A stretch of 64,000 bases of DNA from an uncultured Prochlorococcus sp. (GCA_902563335.1 CACEWU010000002.1:37836-101835), one strand, 5' to 3'. Positions 1 through 10,207 are shown, counted from the stretch's first letter. A program made the numbers and translations. The notes: a model not told the origin generated them from the letters alone.

Positions 1-111
1 GATTTTGTACGTAACCCAGCTCACTATGTCTCACGTGAAATCTTTGATGCATTCTGCATGAAGAATCTCGTCTTTAACCGTCCTTCAACTCTCTCGAGAT
101 TTTGGTTGTAG
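1..111 (+). CDS. possible 3' end of an upstream gene (partial)
   Basis: Frame 1 is open from the window edge to a TAG at 109-111, giving 36 codons that end in SRFWL. The other two forward frames are stopped early. The composition is protein-like (mixed charged and aromatic residues), so this could be the C-terminus of a gene lying mostly outside the window. I do not recognise the family, and an open frame this short can occur by chance. Confidence 0.35.
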   Translation, partial: DFVRNPAHYVSREIFDAFCMKNLVFNRPSTLSRFWL

Positions 112-325
112 CTGCTTGCTTTAATTAGGAAGAAGTTATTGCTCAATTCATTCGGCAATTAATGGCGTTGTTATGTGGTAACTCACTTAGCTTTATTAAC
201 CTTTTGAAGCTTCCTTTTCAATAAGGCTAGAGAAAGAAGATTGTGAACAGGCGAGTGATAAATCTTTCTCTGAGCTCATTGCATGGCATCTTCAGTAAGT
301 GTTAGTGCTTTTTCAGGAGGTCTAG

Positions 326-769
326 GTGAACGCTGCTGAGCAGGTGAATAGTGTGGTTTTTGCTCATGCGCTAGCTTCTGCATTGACCTTGGTACGTCAA
401 CATTTTCCTGAGGCAACTCCGAACCTCACACCATGGCGTGATGATCCAGAGACACGAAAATGGCTTGAAAACGAGACTATTGACATGGCCTTTCATTTCC
501 CTGGTTGGAGTCCTCGACTGGAATGTCGAAGCCTTTTAATGCAGTTAAGACTAAGCACCTACAAAGCAGGAGCATTCCCCCAGCTTTTGGGGGTATTAAT
601 TCGTGGTATGACATTTGATGGTGAACGTTGGCGGTTGGCCACTGTTGGTGATTGGCAGCCAACAGGTTCACACCTTCCCCAGCCTGCTCAGATGGATCAA
701 TTGCATGAAATTTGTAGAGAGCTCTTTTTTTTATTTGAAGCATGCACTCCTTCTGAGGAGTTGCCGTAA
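326..769 (+). CDS. conserved-looking hypothetical protein upstream of ho1
   Basis: This 147-aa soluble protein starts at GTG 326, placed by a strong AGGAGG ribosome-binding site at 315-320. It has no signal peptide or membrane segment. Tryptophans are spread through it (TPWRDD near residue 35, FPGWSP near 57, GDWQP near 108), and an acidic, Phe-rich C-terminal helix follows. No catalytic motif is recognised. It lies 77 bp upstream of heme oxygenase on the same strand and may be co-transcribed with the bilin genes, but nothing in the sequence proves a role in pigment synthesis. Confidence 0.75.
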   Translation: MNAAEQVNSVVFAHALASALTLVRQHFPEATPNLTPWRDDPETRKWLENETIDMAFHFPGWSPRLECRSLLMQLRLSTYKAGAFPQLLGVLIRGMTFDGERWRLATVGDWQPTGSHLPQPAQMDQLHEICRELFFLFEACTPSEELP

Positions 770-846
770 CCCATTTCACTTCTATGCTTCTAGATTCATA
801 TAGGTTATTTGGCCTGATTTAACTAATCCCTTTTGCTCTTTTTACA

Positions 847-1566
847 ATGTCTATAGCCCTCTCAAGGCAACTTAGAGAAGGAACTAAGAAGGCTCACACA
901 ATGGCTGAGAACAGTGGGTTTGTTAGTTGCTTTTTAAAAGGAGTGGTTGATAAATCCACTTATCGAACTTTGGTGGCGGATCTTTATTTTGTCTATTCGG
1001 CCATGGAAGATGAGATTGAGAGGTTGAGCGATGAGGGGCATCCAGTAGTTGAAAAAATTAGATATCCAGAACTTAATAGAAGGAAAACATTGGAGCAGGA
1101 TTTATGTTTCTACTTTGGAGCGAATTGGCGTGAGGAGGTGAGGGCAACTTCAGCTGCCATTGCATATGTAGACCGTATACATCGAGTAGCAATAGATTTA
1201 CCTGAATTGTTAGTTGGTCATCATTACACTCGATATATTGGCGATCTTTCTGGGGGGCAGATTCTTAAGAGTATTGCTCAGAAAGCGATGAATTTAGATG
1301 AACATGAAGGATTACGCTTCTATGAATTTGAGAGTATTCCAGATGAGAAGCTCTTTAAGAAGAAATACAGTGAAACATTAGATTCACTCCCGATTGATCA
1401 ATCGCTTGCAGACTTAATAGTGCAGGAAGCAAATGAGGCTTTTAAGTGCAATATGGATATGTTTCAAGAACTTGAGGGTAATTTAATAGCTGCTATTGGT
1501 AAACTTCTCTTTGGCTTTCTTACATTGCGAAAACGGAAGGGGAGCACTGAGGATGCGAGTATATAA
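847..1566 (+). CDS. ho1: heme oxygenase (biliverdin-producing, ferredoxin-dependent)
   Basis: The enzyme oxidatively opens heme to biliverdin IX-alpha with release of CO and iron, using electrons from ferredoxin; this is the entry step to bilins. The 239-aa length fits cyanobacterial HO1. The N-terminal REGTKKAHTMAE segment carries the expected proximal heme ligand His17, and the distal-helix glycine motif is seen in YIGDLSGGQILK near residues 130-141. It begins a same-strand series with pebA and pebB, although a 208-bp gap separates it from pebA. Product and substrate assignments come from family knowledge; the motifs are read directly. Confidence 0.96.
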   Translation: MSIALSRQLREGTKKAHTMAENSGFVSCFLKGVVDKSTYRTLVADLYFVYSAMEDEIERLSDEGHPVVEKIRYPELNRRKTLEQDLCFYFGANWREEVRATSAAIAYVDRIHRVAIDLPELLVGHHYTRYIGDLSGGQILKSIAQKAMNLDEHEGLRFYEFESIPDEKLFKKKYSETLDSLPIDQSLADLIVQEANEAFKCNMDMFQELEGNLIAAIGKLLFGFLTLRKRKGSTEDASI

Positions 1567-1768
1567 TCCCATTTATTTTTCAGTTGTAGTGAAATTGAAG
1601 CGATATAAATTATCAAATCAAATGATTCGTCTAAAAGATTAACCCCTGTTGAATTAATTGCTCAGTGTTGATTACACATTTTTAATTCATTGGTCTATCA
1701 CGACATAAGCTTTTGATATTCCAAGATTATTGTGGGTATTACATCTCAGTCCAGGGTCTTTGAGGTAA

Positions 1769-2500
<732 letters not shown>

Positions 2501-2509
2501 GTTCACAAC

Positions 2510-3283
2510 ATGAATATTCTTCGCGAGAGCAGCCTTGATCCAGTCTCAATATCTCAATGGCGATGGAGTCCATTTCTTGAAGAGACTATTAACCATTTAT
2601 CTATATTTAATCCAAAACCATATTCAATACCTAGGGAATTTCTGCAAAAAGAGGTTTCTTTAGAACTAAAGTCAAAGTCTTTAAAAGCAATAACTAATAC
2701 GTGGGCTTGTAGTACAGAGAAACTGCGCCAGGTTAGAGCTGCTTGTGTAGAGGCTGGAAGTGCTGCATCAGTATTGAATTTAGTCATTAACCCTATGTAT
2801 ACATTTGACCTCCCATTCTTTGGAGCTGATTTCGTAACTCTTCCTTCTGGTCATCTTTTAGCGTTGGATTTGCAGCCAGCGCTTAGGGCTGATAAGCGTC
2901 ATACGGAATTTGTTTGGGAGCGTTTACTCCCATTGCATGAGTATTGGCAACCTTTTCTTCCAGAAGGAGGTCCAATCCCTCAAGAAGCTAAGCCTTACTT
3001 TTCTCCAGGTTTTTTGTGGACCAGGTTGCCTTTGGGGGTGAAGGGAGATGAACTGATTTCAGATATAATTAAGCCAGCATTTAGAGCTTATCTTTCTCTT
3101 TACTTAGATTTAGTTCGGGAGGCTAAACAGGTAGATTTAGAGAGATCCAAAGTCCTTTTGGCGGGACAGAAATCTTATATGTGTTATAGAGCCAATAAGG
3201 ATCCTGCAAGAGGAATGCTTTCTAGATTCTATGGAGTTGATTGGACTGACAACTATATTCACAAGGTGCTCTTTGATTTATGA
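2510..3283 (+). CDS. pebB: phycoerythrobilin:ferredoxin oxidoreductase
   Basis: PebB is the second bilin reductase and converts 15,16-dihydrobiliverdin to phycoerythrobilin. The 257-aa protein shares the FDBR architecture with its upstream neighbour: [10 protein letters not shown] near residue 120, [13 protein letters not shown] near 165, and [12 protein letters not shown] near 235. It is tightly linked to pebA, with a 9-bp gap. In Prochlorococcus these enzymes persist although phycobilisomes are absent; phycoerythrobilin is used by the residual phycoerythrin or for sensing (established for the genus, not visible here). Confidence 0.94.
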   Translation: MNILRESSLDPVSISQWRWSPFLEETINHLSIFNPKPYSIPREFLQKEVSLELKSKSLKAITNTWACSTEKLRQVRAACVEAGSAASVLNLVINPMYTFDLPFFGADFVTLPSGHLLALDLQPALRADKRHTEFVWERLLPLHEYWQPFLPEGGPIPQEAKPYFSPGFLWTRLPLGVKGDELISDIIKPAFRAYLSLYLDLVREAKQVDLERSKVLLAGQKSYMCYRANKDPARGMLSRFYGVDWTDNYIHKVLFDL

Positions 3284-3392
3284 TTTTTGAGCGTGGGGAG
3301 AGGAATAAAATGAATATACACAAGAATTTTGCATTGAATCTATTAATGCTCTAGTTTTATATAAAATCATCTCATGTTTTGATTGATCTCGC

Positions 3393-3863
3393 ATGAAAAA
3401 AAGAGTCCTGTTTGTTTGTTTGGGTAACATTTGTCGATCTCCTGCGGCTGAAGGGGTTTTTCTCCATTTAATTCAATCTAGAGGAATAGAAGCTCATTTT
3501 GAGGTTGATTCTGCTGGCACTGGTAATTGGCATGTTGGTAAAAAGGCTGATTCAAGGATGATTAATGCTGCTAAAAAACGTGGCATTTCTCTTCCAAGTT
3601 TTGCTCGACAAATAACGTTGGATGATTTATATAGATTTGATGTTATTCTTACTATGGACTCAGCAAACCTGGCAGCTGTTAAGACTTTGGCTTTAGAGAT
3701 TGATTCAGAAAAAATTGCTGAAATAAAGCCTATTTTGAGTTATGCAAGATCTAGTAATTCTCTCGAGGTGCCTGACCCATACTATGGAGGAGACGATGGA
3801 TTTGAAATTGTTTTAGACTTGTTAGAAGATGCTTGCAAGGGATTTCTTGCTGAATTTAGTTAG
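3393..3863 (+). CDS. low-molecular-weight protein-tyrosine phosphatase
   Basis: The 156-aa cytoplasmic phosphatase starts with the signature P-loop CLGNICRS: nucleophile Cys9, Arg15 and Ser16. The general-acid loop DPYYGG carries Asp128, at the usual distance. The family hydrolyses phosphotyrosine on proteins by a cysteinyl-phosphate intermediate; the substrate here is unknown. It sits 109 bp downstream of pebB on the same strand. Its 3' end overlaps the convergent panC-cmk gene by 8 bp. All catalytic residues are present, so it should be active. Confidence 0.93.
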   Translation: MKKRVLFVCLGNICRSPAAEGVFLHLIQSRGIEAHFEVDSAGTGNWHVGKKADSRMINAAKKRGISLPSFARQITLDDLYRFDVILTMDSANLAAVKTLALEIDSEKIAEIKPILSYARSSNSLEVPDPYYGGDDGFEIVLDLLEDACKGFLAEFS

Positions 3864-5409
3864 AAGGTGATGGCCAAACTTCTTCCGGAATTTTCATTCT
3901 AAATAGGTCTATTAAATGATCAACTACTGCATTAATATTCATTCCATCAGTAATTACTTCTTCTGCATCCTTAGCTTTAAATAAAGGAGATATTTCCCTA
4001 GTACTGTCTAATCTATCTCTTTCTTCAATTTGACACTTTAGCTCTTTAATATCTGGAATATCATATCCTTGATTTTTTAAATCATTAGCTCTTCTGCGTG
4101 CTCGCTCCTCTGAACTTGCCGTGAGAAAGATTTTTAATTCTGCATTTGGGAATACTGCTGTCCCTATATCTCTACCTTCTGCTACGAGGCCTCCACATTG
4201 CCCTATAGCTTTTTGCTGCGCAGTAAGAGCCTTACGCACATAGCTTTGGCTAGCAACTACTGACACCAAGGAAGTGATCTCTGGGGAGCGGATTGCCTCC
4301 GAAACATTTTGTCCATTGATTAGAACTGTTTGGCCGCCCTTTTCTGAAGAAGTTAGTTCCAGGTTTAGATCCTTAAGAGCTTGGGAAACACTTTTGCCAT
4401 CTTCTGGATTTATACCTTGATTGTTTAGTAGCCAAGTTACTGCTCGGTACATCGCTCCAGTATCGAGATAAAGCAGCCCTAACTTTTGAGCAAAATCTCG
4501 GGTAACAGTGCTTTTGCCTGCACCTGCTGGTCCGTCAATAGCAACAATTGGCTTGCGTGTCATAAGAAATGTGTGATCTATGAGCCTTGTCCTGCCAGAA
4601 CGTACTGCGGCTGCAAGTAGGCACAGATTTGTTTGAGGATTGACAGGTTGTAGTCGAAATGGATCGACGGCCTCTAAATATTCCACTTCCAATCCTTTTT
4701 CTTCCAAAAGGAGTCTCATTGTTTTGAAATTTAATTTTTTGCCTTGGGAAAACTGATTGGATGCATTGCTTAGTGTCACAGGTAATGCAAGAGCATTTGC
4801 TCGTTCAGATTTGCTTAGATATACGTTTCTAGAGCTATATGCCAATCCATCTTTTTCTCTAATAGTTGGGACTCCACATACTTTAATTTTGAGATTTAGA
4901 TTGTAAATTAGTTGTCTAAGAATGATTAATTGCTGCCAGTCTTTTTCACCTAGCACGACTACTTTTGGATTAAGAAGAGTCAAAAGACGCAGCATGACAG
5001 TTGCTACACCATCAAAGTGCCCTTTCCTGAATCGACCACAAAGGTGTGATTGAAGGCCCAATGGAACTTTGATATGAAAATGAGAAGAAGCTCCCCCAGG
5101 AAAAACATCATCTATAGATGGGACCCAAACTGCATTGGCTCCTGAATCTTTAGCTAATTCACAGTCTGCATCTAAATTTCTTGGATAATTTGCGAAGTCC
5201 TCATCTGGTCCAAATTGCAGTGGGTTTATAAAGATACTTACCAAAACAGTTGATGGGTTGTTTGGAAAATTCTTTTTTGCGGCTTGGATTAGTTGTTTGT
5301 GGCCTTCATGGAGGCCACCCATAGTAGGGACGAAATGAACTGGCAAAACTTGTCTTTGCAGCCATAGCCGTAGTTCATTTTCAGTTTTTAGAATCTCAAG
5401 CTTCAACAC
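3856..5409 (-). CDS. panC/cmk: bifunctional pantoate--beta-alanine ligase / cytidylate kinase
   Basis: This 517-aa fusion joins two enzymes. Residues about 1-275 are PanC, which makes pantothenate from pantoate, beta-alanine and ATP; it has the HIGH-like nucleotide motif in VPTMGGLHEGHKQLI and the KDGLAYSSRN segment. Residues about 286-517 are CMP kinase, with the P-loop AIDGPAGAGKST, the VAEGRDIGTAVFP segment and the RARRRANDL lid. The same fusion is typical of cyanobacteria. The start is GTG at 5409-5407. Its 3' end overlaps the phosphatase convergently, and purM diverges from its 5' side. Confidence 0.95.
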   Translation of the reverse strand: MLKLEILKTENELRLWLQRQVLPVHFVPTMGGLHEGHKQLIQAAKKNFPNNPSTVLVSIFINPLQFGPDEDFANYPRNLDADCELAKDSGANAVWVPSIDDVFPGGASSHFHIKVPLGLQSHLCGRFRKGHFDGVATVMLRLLTLLNPKVVVLGEKDWQQLIILRQLIYNLNLKIKVCGVPTIREKDGLAYSSRNVYLSKSERANALALPVTLSNASNQFSQGKKLNFKTMRLLLEEKGLEVEYLEAVDPFRLQPVNPQTNLCLLAAAVRSGRTRLIDHTFLMTRKPIVAIDGPAGAGKSTVTRDFAQKLGLLYLDTGAMYRAVTWLLNNQGINPEDGKSVSQALKDLNLELTSSEKGGQTVLINGQNVSEAIRSPEITSLVSVVASQSYVRKALTAQQKAIGQCGGLVAEGRDIGTAVFPNAELKIFLTASSEERARRRANDLKNQGYDIPDIKELKCQIEERDRLDSTREISPLFKAKDAEEVITDGMNINAVVDHLIDLFRMKIPEEVWPSPSN

Positions 5410-5544
5410 AGTGAGGAATACATCATTTGAATGATTTGTTTGTAAAGGTTGATTCCAAAACCTTTGTGGATTTTTTCATATTGCCTCTTAAGGCAATTCC
5501 ATAGAAAGAACATTGCATTTGTTAGGGATTTATTATTAGTAACT

Positions 5545-6582
5545 ATGGATTACAAAACCTCTGGTGTAGATGTTGAGGCAGGTAGAGCCTTCGTTAATCG
5601 GATCAGAACCAGTGTTGAAGCTACTCGACGCCCTGAAGTTATTGGGGGGATGGGTGGTTTTGGTGGGTTGATTCGATTGCCAGAAGGATTGTCTAAACCT
5701 GTTCTTGTAGCAGGAACTGATGGAGTAGGAACCAAACTTGAATTGGCACAAGACTTTCAATCTCATTTTGGTGTGGGTATTGATTTAGTTGCAATGTGTG
5801 CGAATGATGTCATTACTTGTGGTGCTAAACCATTATTTTTCCTTGATTACATTGCAACAGGATCTCTTAGTCCTAATGCAATGGCAGAAGTAGTTCAAGG
5901 TATTTCCGAAGCATGTGTGTTATGTGGATGTTCTTTGTTAGGAGGAGAAACAGCTGAAATGCCAGGTTTTTACCCTGAAGGTAAATATGATTTAGCTGGT
6001 TTTTGTGTTGCTATTGCTGAGGAATCTGAACTTATAGATGGCAGTCAAATGAAACCTGGTGATCACATCATTGCTGTTGCTAGTAATGGAGTTCATAGTA
6101 ATGGTTTTAGTTTAGTTCGGAAAGTTATTGCTCAAAAAGGAATCGATTATAAAAGTGTTTTTGGACAAGATCGACTTCCTTTAATGGAGGCTTTACTTAA
6201 ACCCACAAGCTTGTATGTGAGGCTTGTTACAGATCTCTTAGAAAAGAAGGTACCTATTAATGGTATGGCGCACATTACAGGTGGGGGGCTGCCTGAAAAT
6301 CTTCCTAGGTGCGTTCCAAAGGGCCTTAGCCCCTTATTGGACCCGACAACTTGGGCACGGCCTGAGATTTTTTCGTGGCTTCAATCTGTAGGTGATATTC
6401 CAGAGCAGGACCTTTGGAACACATTCAACCTAGGGGTAGGTTTTTGCTTAGTGGTTCCATCTCAAGGTGTGACTGCTGCCTTGGAGGTTTGTAGAGCGAA
6501 TTCTTATGATGCTTGGCAGATGGGGCATGTTCAAGAATCTCCACCTGGTTCTTCAGGAGGATTGCTTGGATTACCTTTCTGA
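5545..6582 (+). CDS. purM: phosphoribosylformylglycinamidine cyclo-ligase
   Basis: PurM (AIR synthetase) closes formylglycinamidine ribonucleotide to aminoimidazole ribonucleotide, using ATP, in purine synthesis. I set the start at ATG 5545 (MDYKTSGVD...), giving 345 aa, the usual length; the frame stays open upstream to a TTG at 5449, but that stretch does not resemble the family. Visible motifs are [12 protein letters not shown] (residues about 55-66), the [11 protein letters not shown] loop, and [13 protein letters not shown] in the C-terminal half. No other purine gene is adjacent. Confidence 0.96.
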   Translation: MDYKTSGVDVEAGRAFVNRIRTSVEATRRPEVIGGMGGFGGLIRLPEGLSKPVLVAGTDGVGTKLELAQDFQSHFGVGIDLVAMCANDVITCGAKPLFFLDYIATGSLSPNAMAEVVQGISEACVLCGCSLLGGETAEMPGFYPEGKYDLAGFCVAIAEESELIDGSQMKPGDHIIAVASNGVHSNGFSLVRKVIAQKGIDYKSVFGQDRLPLMEALLKPTSLYVRLVTDLLEKKVPINGMAHITGGGLPENLPRCVPKGLSPLLDPTTWARPEIFSWLQSVGDIPEQDLWNTFNLGVGFCLVVPSQGVTAALEVCRANSYDAWQMGHVQESPPGSSGGLLGLPF

Positions 6583-6739
6583 AAATTGCTCAATTAACCC
6601 CATGCATTAGCAAGTATTTGCATCGGAGTCCTACGAGCTTGTTTTTTAGGACACATTCTTCTATAGGCGCTAGTAATATTTCCCCAAGCAAGCCTGATGA
6701 TTTATCTGCTAGCTGCGTCGTTAGATTTTTATTAGTTCG

Positions 6740-7405
6740 ATGCCTTTTGATAGCCCCCAGCGTTTAACGCGTAGGCGAACTTCCGCAGGACCTGTACCTC
6801 CAAGGCGCCCACTTGGAATTTCAGCTGATGGAAGTAGCCCTCATCGGCAAGGCCCTAGGCCAACTTTCCTGACATTGAGAGATCATGGCAAGGTTTATGT
6901 AGCTGATTTGCCGAGTCTTTCTGATGGGCAATTGGCTCACATAGGTAAAGAAGCAGAGGAAGTACTGGTAAGTCTTGAAAGAAGGCTTGAAGATCTTGAG
7001 AAAGAAGCAAACAATGGTCTTGGTGACAGTGATACCATCATTAAGGCTTCTACTAAGCGTGATGTAACCCATCGCTTTATTAGGGCTATTCATGATGAGC
7101 AAGCACATCGTCGCAATAATCCTGCTTTAAAGAGTGCTGCAGCTGAATCTTTGCCACGAACTTTTTTAGAGGTTGCTCGTCACAGATTGCCTGGAGCAAC
7201 ATTTGACTCTTTACTCAGAGAAGCCTTGGAGGCTTGTTCTCAGGAAGAAGAGAAATCTTCAAAGGATGAGTCCAAAGCTGTACAAGCTCCAAAGGGTCCA
7301 AAAGCACCTGCTGAAAAGCCTGTCAAAGTTGTGCCACTGCGAACCACTTCAAGCAGTATGCCTGTAGTGGTTAGTCCCGATCCAGATTTAACAAACACTA
7401 ATTAG
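6740..7405 (+). CDS. conserved hypothetical cyanobacterial protein
   Basis: The 221-aa protein has three zones. The N-terminus (1-45) is basic and Pro/Arg-rich. A helical middle (55-165) contains heptad-like Leu/Glu stretches (LVSLERRLEDLEKEA). The Lys/Glu/Pro-rich C-terminal tail (about 165-221) is low in complexity. There is no signal peptide, transmembrane helix or catalytic motif. The disordered ends flanking a coiled core suggest a scaffold or nucleic-acid-binding protein, which is inference only. A hairpin at 7416-7442 separates it from the convergent glycosyltransferase-like gene. Confidence 0.75.
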   Translation: MPFDSPQRLTRRRTSAGPVPPRRPLGISADGSSPHRQGPRPTFLTLRDHGKVYVADLPSLSDGQLAHIGKEAEEVLVSLERRLEDLEKEANNGLGDSDTIIKASTKRDVTHRFIRAIHDEQAHRRNNPALKSAAAESLPRTFLEVARHRLPGATFDSLLREALEACSQEEEKSSKDESKAVQAPKGPKAPAEKPVKVVPLRTTSSSMPVVVSPDPDLTNTN

Positions 7406-7415
7406 AATTTTTTCA

Positions 7416-7442
7416 AATTCAAGCTTTAAATTGGCTTGAATT
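7416..7442. terminator. AT-rich hairpin between convergent genes
   Basis: AATTCAAGC (7416-7424) and GCTTGAATT (7434-7442) form a 9-bp stem with a 9-nt loop. The hairpin lies in the 60-bp gap between converging genes, where a bidirectional terminator is expected. No clear T-run follows on either strand, so the assignment is tentative. Confidence 0.4.
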
Positions 7443-7465
7443 CAAACCAGATATTTATTTTATTA

Positions 7466-8356
7466 TTAACAATTGAGAGAATTCTTAATTAGACTTTGTA
7501 TAGAGATTTTAGGGGTTGGAGCTACCTTTATTGCCATTAGAGCTTGTTTATTGGTCAACAAGGAATTTGCAATCTCTTCGATCTCTAAAATCGAAGATGC
7601 CCAAAAAATATCTTCTCTCTGAGCTAATGATAAATGTGCACCCAGGATTTTTTTAGTCCCAAATATAATTTGGGGTATTCCTGCAGACATGATTTCAAAG
7701 AAACGATGATTTAAATCTTGATTCAATGGAATATTTAGAGCTAATGCATGTTGTGAATATATTTCAGCTGCTGATTTTGCGTTATCTGTATTGCAATGCT
7801 TGAAAGCAATACGCTTACGTTGTATCAGGCTATTAATTATGTTTCTTCTTGATTGATGATGGATTCCTATGCTCCCAATATGAATTAAGGAAAATATAGG
7901 GGATTCTGATTTTTTTGAACTAGGATACCTGAAGAAACTTGGTGGAAGACTGTTGACCGGAATGGATATTGCATCCTTTACTTGATCGAGAAGAGATGGA
8001 TTAAAAGTCAGAATTACTGCATCATGTCTTTCTTTAGAAAGATATGAGGATAATGTTGATATCGGCTGGTGTCCATGATGTAGGTCTCCGCATGCAAGTA
8101 TGGCTGGAGCCATCCACTCTTTTAAACCTTTAAGCGGATTCTGCCGCATATAGAAAGGGTCTGTATAGTGAATTAGTAAGTGTTTTTGATAAGGAAAATT
8201 TTGATTTAATTTCTTTTTTAATAAATGAATTGAAGTGTCTGGAACATTAATACTACTAATAGAATCAGAGATATTTGGACCAGCTTGTATAAGAGTAGGC
8301 TGCTCCCATAAAGGTTCATAACAACCATAGTGAAATAGAACTACCAATACATCCAT
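7466..8356 (-). CDS. putative glycosyltransferase (CgeB / glycosyl transferases group 1-like)
   Basis: The 296-aa start at ATG 8356 is chosen because AAAGGAGG stands just upstream; a longer frame begins 7 codons earlier but skips that site. The C-terminal third (YSQHALALNIPLNQDLNHRF then FEIMSAGIPQIIFG) resembles the nucleotide-sugar-binding end of CgeB-like GT-B enzymes, where an 'RxFE...AxG' block follows a Leu-Asn strand. The N-terminus is a short alpha/beta half (MDVLVVLFHYGC). It is smaller than a full GT-B enzyme, and donor and acceptor are unknown. It opens the accessory island; such genes commonly alter surface glycans. Confidence 0.55.
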   Translation of the reverse strand: MDVLVVLFHYGCYEPLWEQPTLIQAGPNISDSISSINVPDTSIHLLKKKLNQNFPYQKHLLIHYTDPFYMRQNPLKGLKEWMAPAILACGDLHHGHQPISTLSSYLSKERHDAVILTFNPSLLDQVKDAISIPVNSLPPSFFRYPSSKKSESPIFSLIHIGSIGIHHQSRRNIINSLIQRKRIAFKHCNTDNAKSAAEIYSQHALALNIPLNQDLNHRFFEIMSAGIPQIIFGTKKILGAHLSLAQREDIFWASSILEIEEIANSLLTNKQALMAIKVAPTPKISIQSLIKNSLNC

Positions 8357-8438
8357 TACACAACCTCCTTTTGGCATTCACTGGTAGATCTCTTTTCTGA
8401 TCTTATGTAGAATAATCATAGAGCTATCTTTTGAACTG

Positions 8439-8870
8439 GTGACAAAAGCAATAGAATTTAGCCATTTTTTTAGGCTGCTCAACTCTGTTAAGGAAGGTTC
8501 TGAAGAGAATAAGCAGCCTTTACAAGATTTGTTAGATCAATATCAGTCTTTAGAAAATTGTGATAGTGGCTTGCATCAATTAGGTCAGGCTTTCATTTAT
8601 ATAGGACTTATTGAGTTATTTGCCTATGCTGCAACTGATGATATTAATGTCATTGGAAGTATTGATAGGTCAAGATGGGAAGAGATGGCAAAGGAGAAAC
8701 AGTCAGACCTTCCTCCTCATCTAGCTAATACAATGATTAAGCATGCAAAAAAAGAAAAATTATCTGCACAAATTTCGAGCAAATGGCCAATTTCTAAAAG
8801 AGAAGTCGAGAAAAACATTGTACCTATGGCAAGATATATAACCGAAGGTATATTAGATGCTATTGATTAG
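8439..8870 (+). CDS. hypothetical protein
   Basis: The 143-aa soluble protein starts with GTG 8439. It is predicted all-helical, with an aromatic-rich middle (FIYIGLIELFAYAA, residues about 51-64) too short and interrupted to be a sure membrane helix. The C-terminus is Lys-rich, then ILDAID. No family is recognised. It diverges from the glycosyltransferase-like gene with an 82-bp gap that must hold both promoters. Codon use is AT-rich like its neighbours. Confidence 0.6.
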   Translation: MTKAIEFSHFFRLLNSVKEGSEENKQPLQDLLDQYQSLENCDSGLHQLGQAFIYIGLIELFAYAATDDINVIGSIDRSRWEEMAKEKQSDLPPHLANTMIKHAKKEKLSAQISSKWPISKREVEKNIVPMARYITEGILDAID

Positions 8871-8906
8871 TTGTATTTTTTAAATTAATATCTTTTTTAT
8901 ATCTCT

Positions 8907-9206
8907 ATGTTCAGAAGATTAGTGATTTTCAAGTGTTTTCTTTATTGCTTATTGATTGCTTCTTTTGCTAATGGAGAACTAGCTTTTGGGCAAATTAGAA
9001 TTTGTGAGATTAAATTTGGAGAGAGAGCATTGGACCTTAAATCATCTTCTGCTACTGCTGTATCTGAAAACCCTTGGAAGAAAATTTGTTATCAGATAGG
9101 TGTTGAGCACGACTCACAAGGTAACCCTGAAGAGAGTAAGCCAATATATGCATGCTGTAGGGATCCTGTGGGTGCGGAAGTTAACACTAGCTATTCTGAA
9201 GAATAG
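8907..9206 (+). CDS. small secreted cysteine-containing protein
   Basis: The 99-aa product begins MFRRLVIFKC, followed by a hydrophobic core (FLYCLLIASF) and ANGELAFG, a convincing Sec signal peptide with cleavage predicted around residues 22-28. The mature chain has four cysteines (C33, C61, C83, C84), enough for two disulfides. It therefore likely works in the periplasm or outside the cell. No family is recognised. It follows the 143-aa gene by 36 bp on the same strand and may share its transcript. Confidence 0.6.
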   Translation: MFRRLVIFKCFLYCLLIASFANGELAFGQIRICEIKFGERALDLKSSSATAVSENPWKKICYQIGVEHDSQGNPEESKPIYACCRDPVGAEVNTSYSEE

Positions 9207-9239
9207 AACAAAATTTTCAAGCCAAATAATCTTTTATTG

Positions 9240-9938
9240 TTAAATGGACAGATTATATTTTTTTACCTTCCTTAGTTGATTTGAAGCAATTGCTGTGTAT
9301 TCATAGAGACTACCTCTACTATATTTGATATTTATTTTGTATGGATTGGTGAAGATTGCAATTAAGATTTTAGTGAACCTTAGGAAGTTAATAAAGCTTT
9401 GGCTTTTTATATTTTGATGGCTAATATTTTTATTGATCTTCGTTGAGACTAAATCTATTAATAGCTCCTCCTTTAACAGCTTTTTCTCGTAATACGAATT
9501 GATCGTTATGGCTTGTTCTTCCTTGCTTAGCATTGCAAGTAGCTTTTTTAGATTTTTCAGAGAGATGTCCCTTTGTGCTGAGTTTGATTGATGCCATTGT
9601 GAATTATTGATGCTGTCAGTCTCTATGATCTCCCTTAGGATGCTTTGGTATAAAACTTCCCACTTGTATGGTTCATTTATAAATAACTCTATACCTTCGC
9701 AATGGATTCCTTCTGAAGTTGCTTTTGAAATTCTCTTTTGCTCATCAACTTCGGTTTGATTCGATTGCCAATAATTAAAAAGAGGGGAACTCTCTTCGAT
9801 AGATCTATTTAATTTGTTTAGACTCTTTGTAGAACCCATTTTATTTGAGCTATATACAGTATGTGAGAGTGTAAAAATTGATTTGAAAATAGTTTTTTGG
9901 TTTTTGCTAATTAATTGTATTAACTCATTTTTCGGCAA
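9240..9938 (-). CDS. hypothetical protein (island gene)
   Basis: This open frame encodes 232 aa, rich in Ser, Asn, Lys and Ile. The only early start codon is TTG at 9938, without a clear Shine-Dalgarno, so the start is uncertain; the next in-frame Met is about residue 34. The frame is open a little further upstream but holds no ATG or GTG. No domain is recognised. The middle is helical (LKNLKKLLAMLSKEEQAITI), and the C-terminus is basic (IKYSRGSLYEYTA). The gene may be strain-specific or decaying; length is the main evidence for it. Confidence 0.5.
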   Translation of the reverse strand: MPKNELIQLISKNQKTIFKSIFTLSHTVYSSNKMGSTKSLNKLNRSIEESSPLFNYWQSNQTEVDEQKRISKATSEGIHCEGIELFINEPYKWEVLYQSILREIIETDSINNSQWHQSNSAQRDISLKNLKKLLAMLSKEEQAITINSYYEKKLLKEELLIDLVSTKINKNISHQNIKSQSFINFLRFTKILIAIFTNPYKINIKYSRGSLYEYTAIASNQLRKVKKYNLSI

Positions 9939-10166
9939 GTGTCTAGGACTAGTTTTTTTTAAGATTGCTTTATTTTGACTTTTTCAAGTGTATTGCTATC
10001 TAGGACTGGTTTCTTCTCAGCATTGAAATCTTAATTTAGTGAGAGAATTATATTATTAGTTGTATGTTTCATAATCAAAGAAGTTTTAGTTATGTTGTTC
10101 TGTTATCTTTTTCTATTTTGAAGTTATTTCCCATATGGCTGGCGACTGAAGATTTTCATCCATTAA

Positions 10167-10207
10167 GAAAGGCGCCTTTGCTAACTGGGGACAAAAAGGC
10201 GCCTTTC
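10167..10207. other. strong hairpin from two AAAGGCGCCTTT palindromes
   Basis: AAAGGCGCCTTT, itself palindromic, occurs at 10168-10179 and again at 10195-10206. GAAAGGCGCC pairs with GGCGCCTTTC, and the inner TTTG pairs with CAAA, giving a stem of about 14 bp around a GGGGA-containing loop. No T-run follows on either strand, so a simple Rho-independent terminator is only one option; an RNA element or a paired binding site is also possible. Confidence 0.5.

Noticed and set aside
6513..6767. 84-codon frame over the end of purM
   Set aside because: It overlaps the purM C-terminus in another frame and has no independent support.
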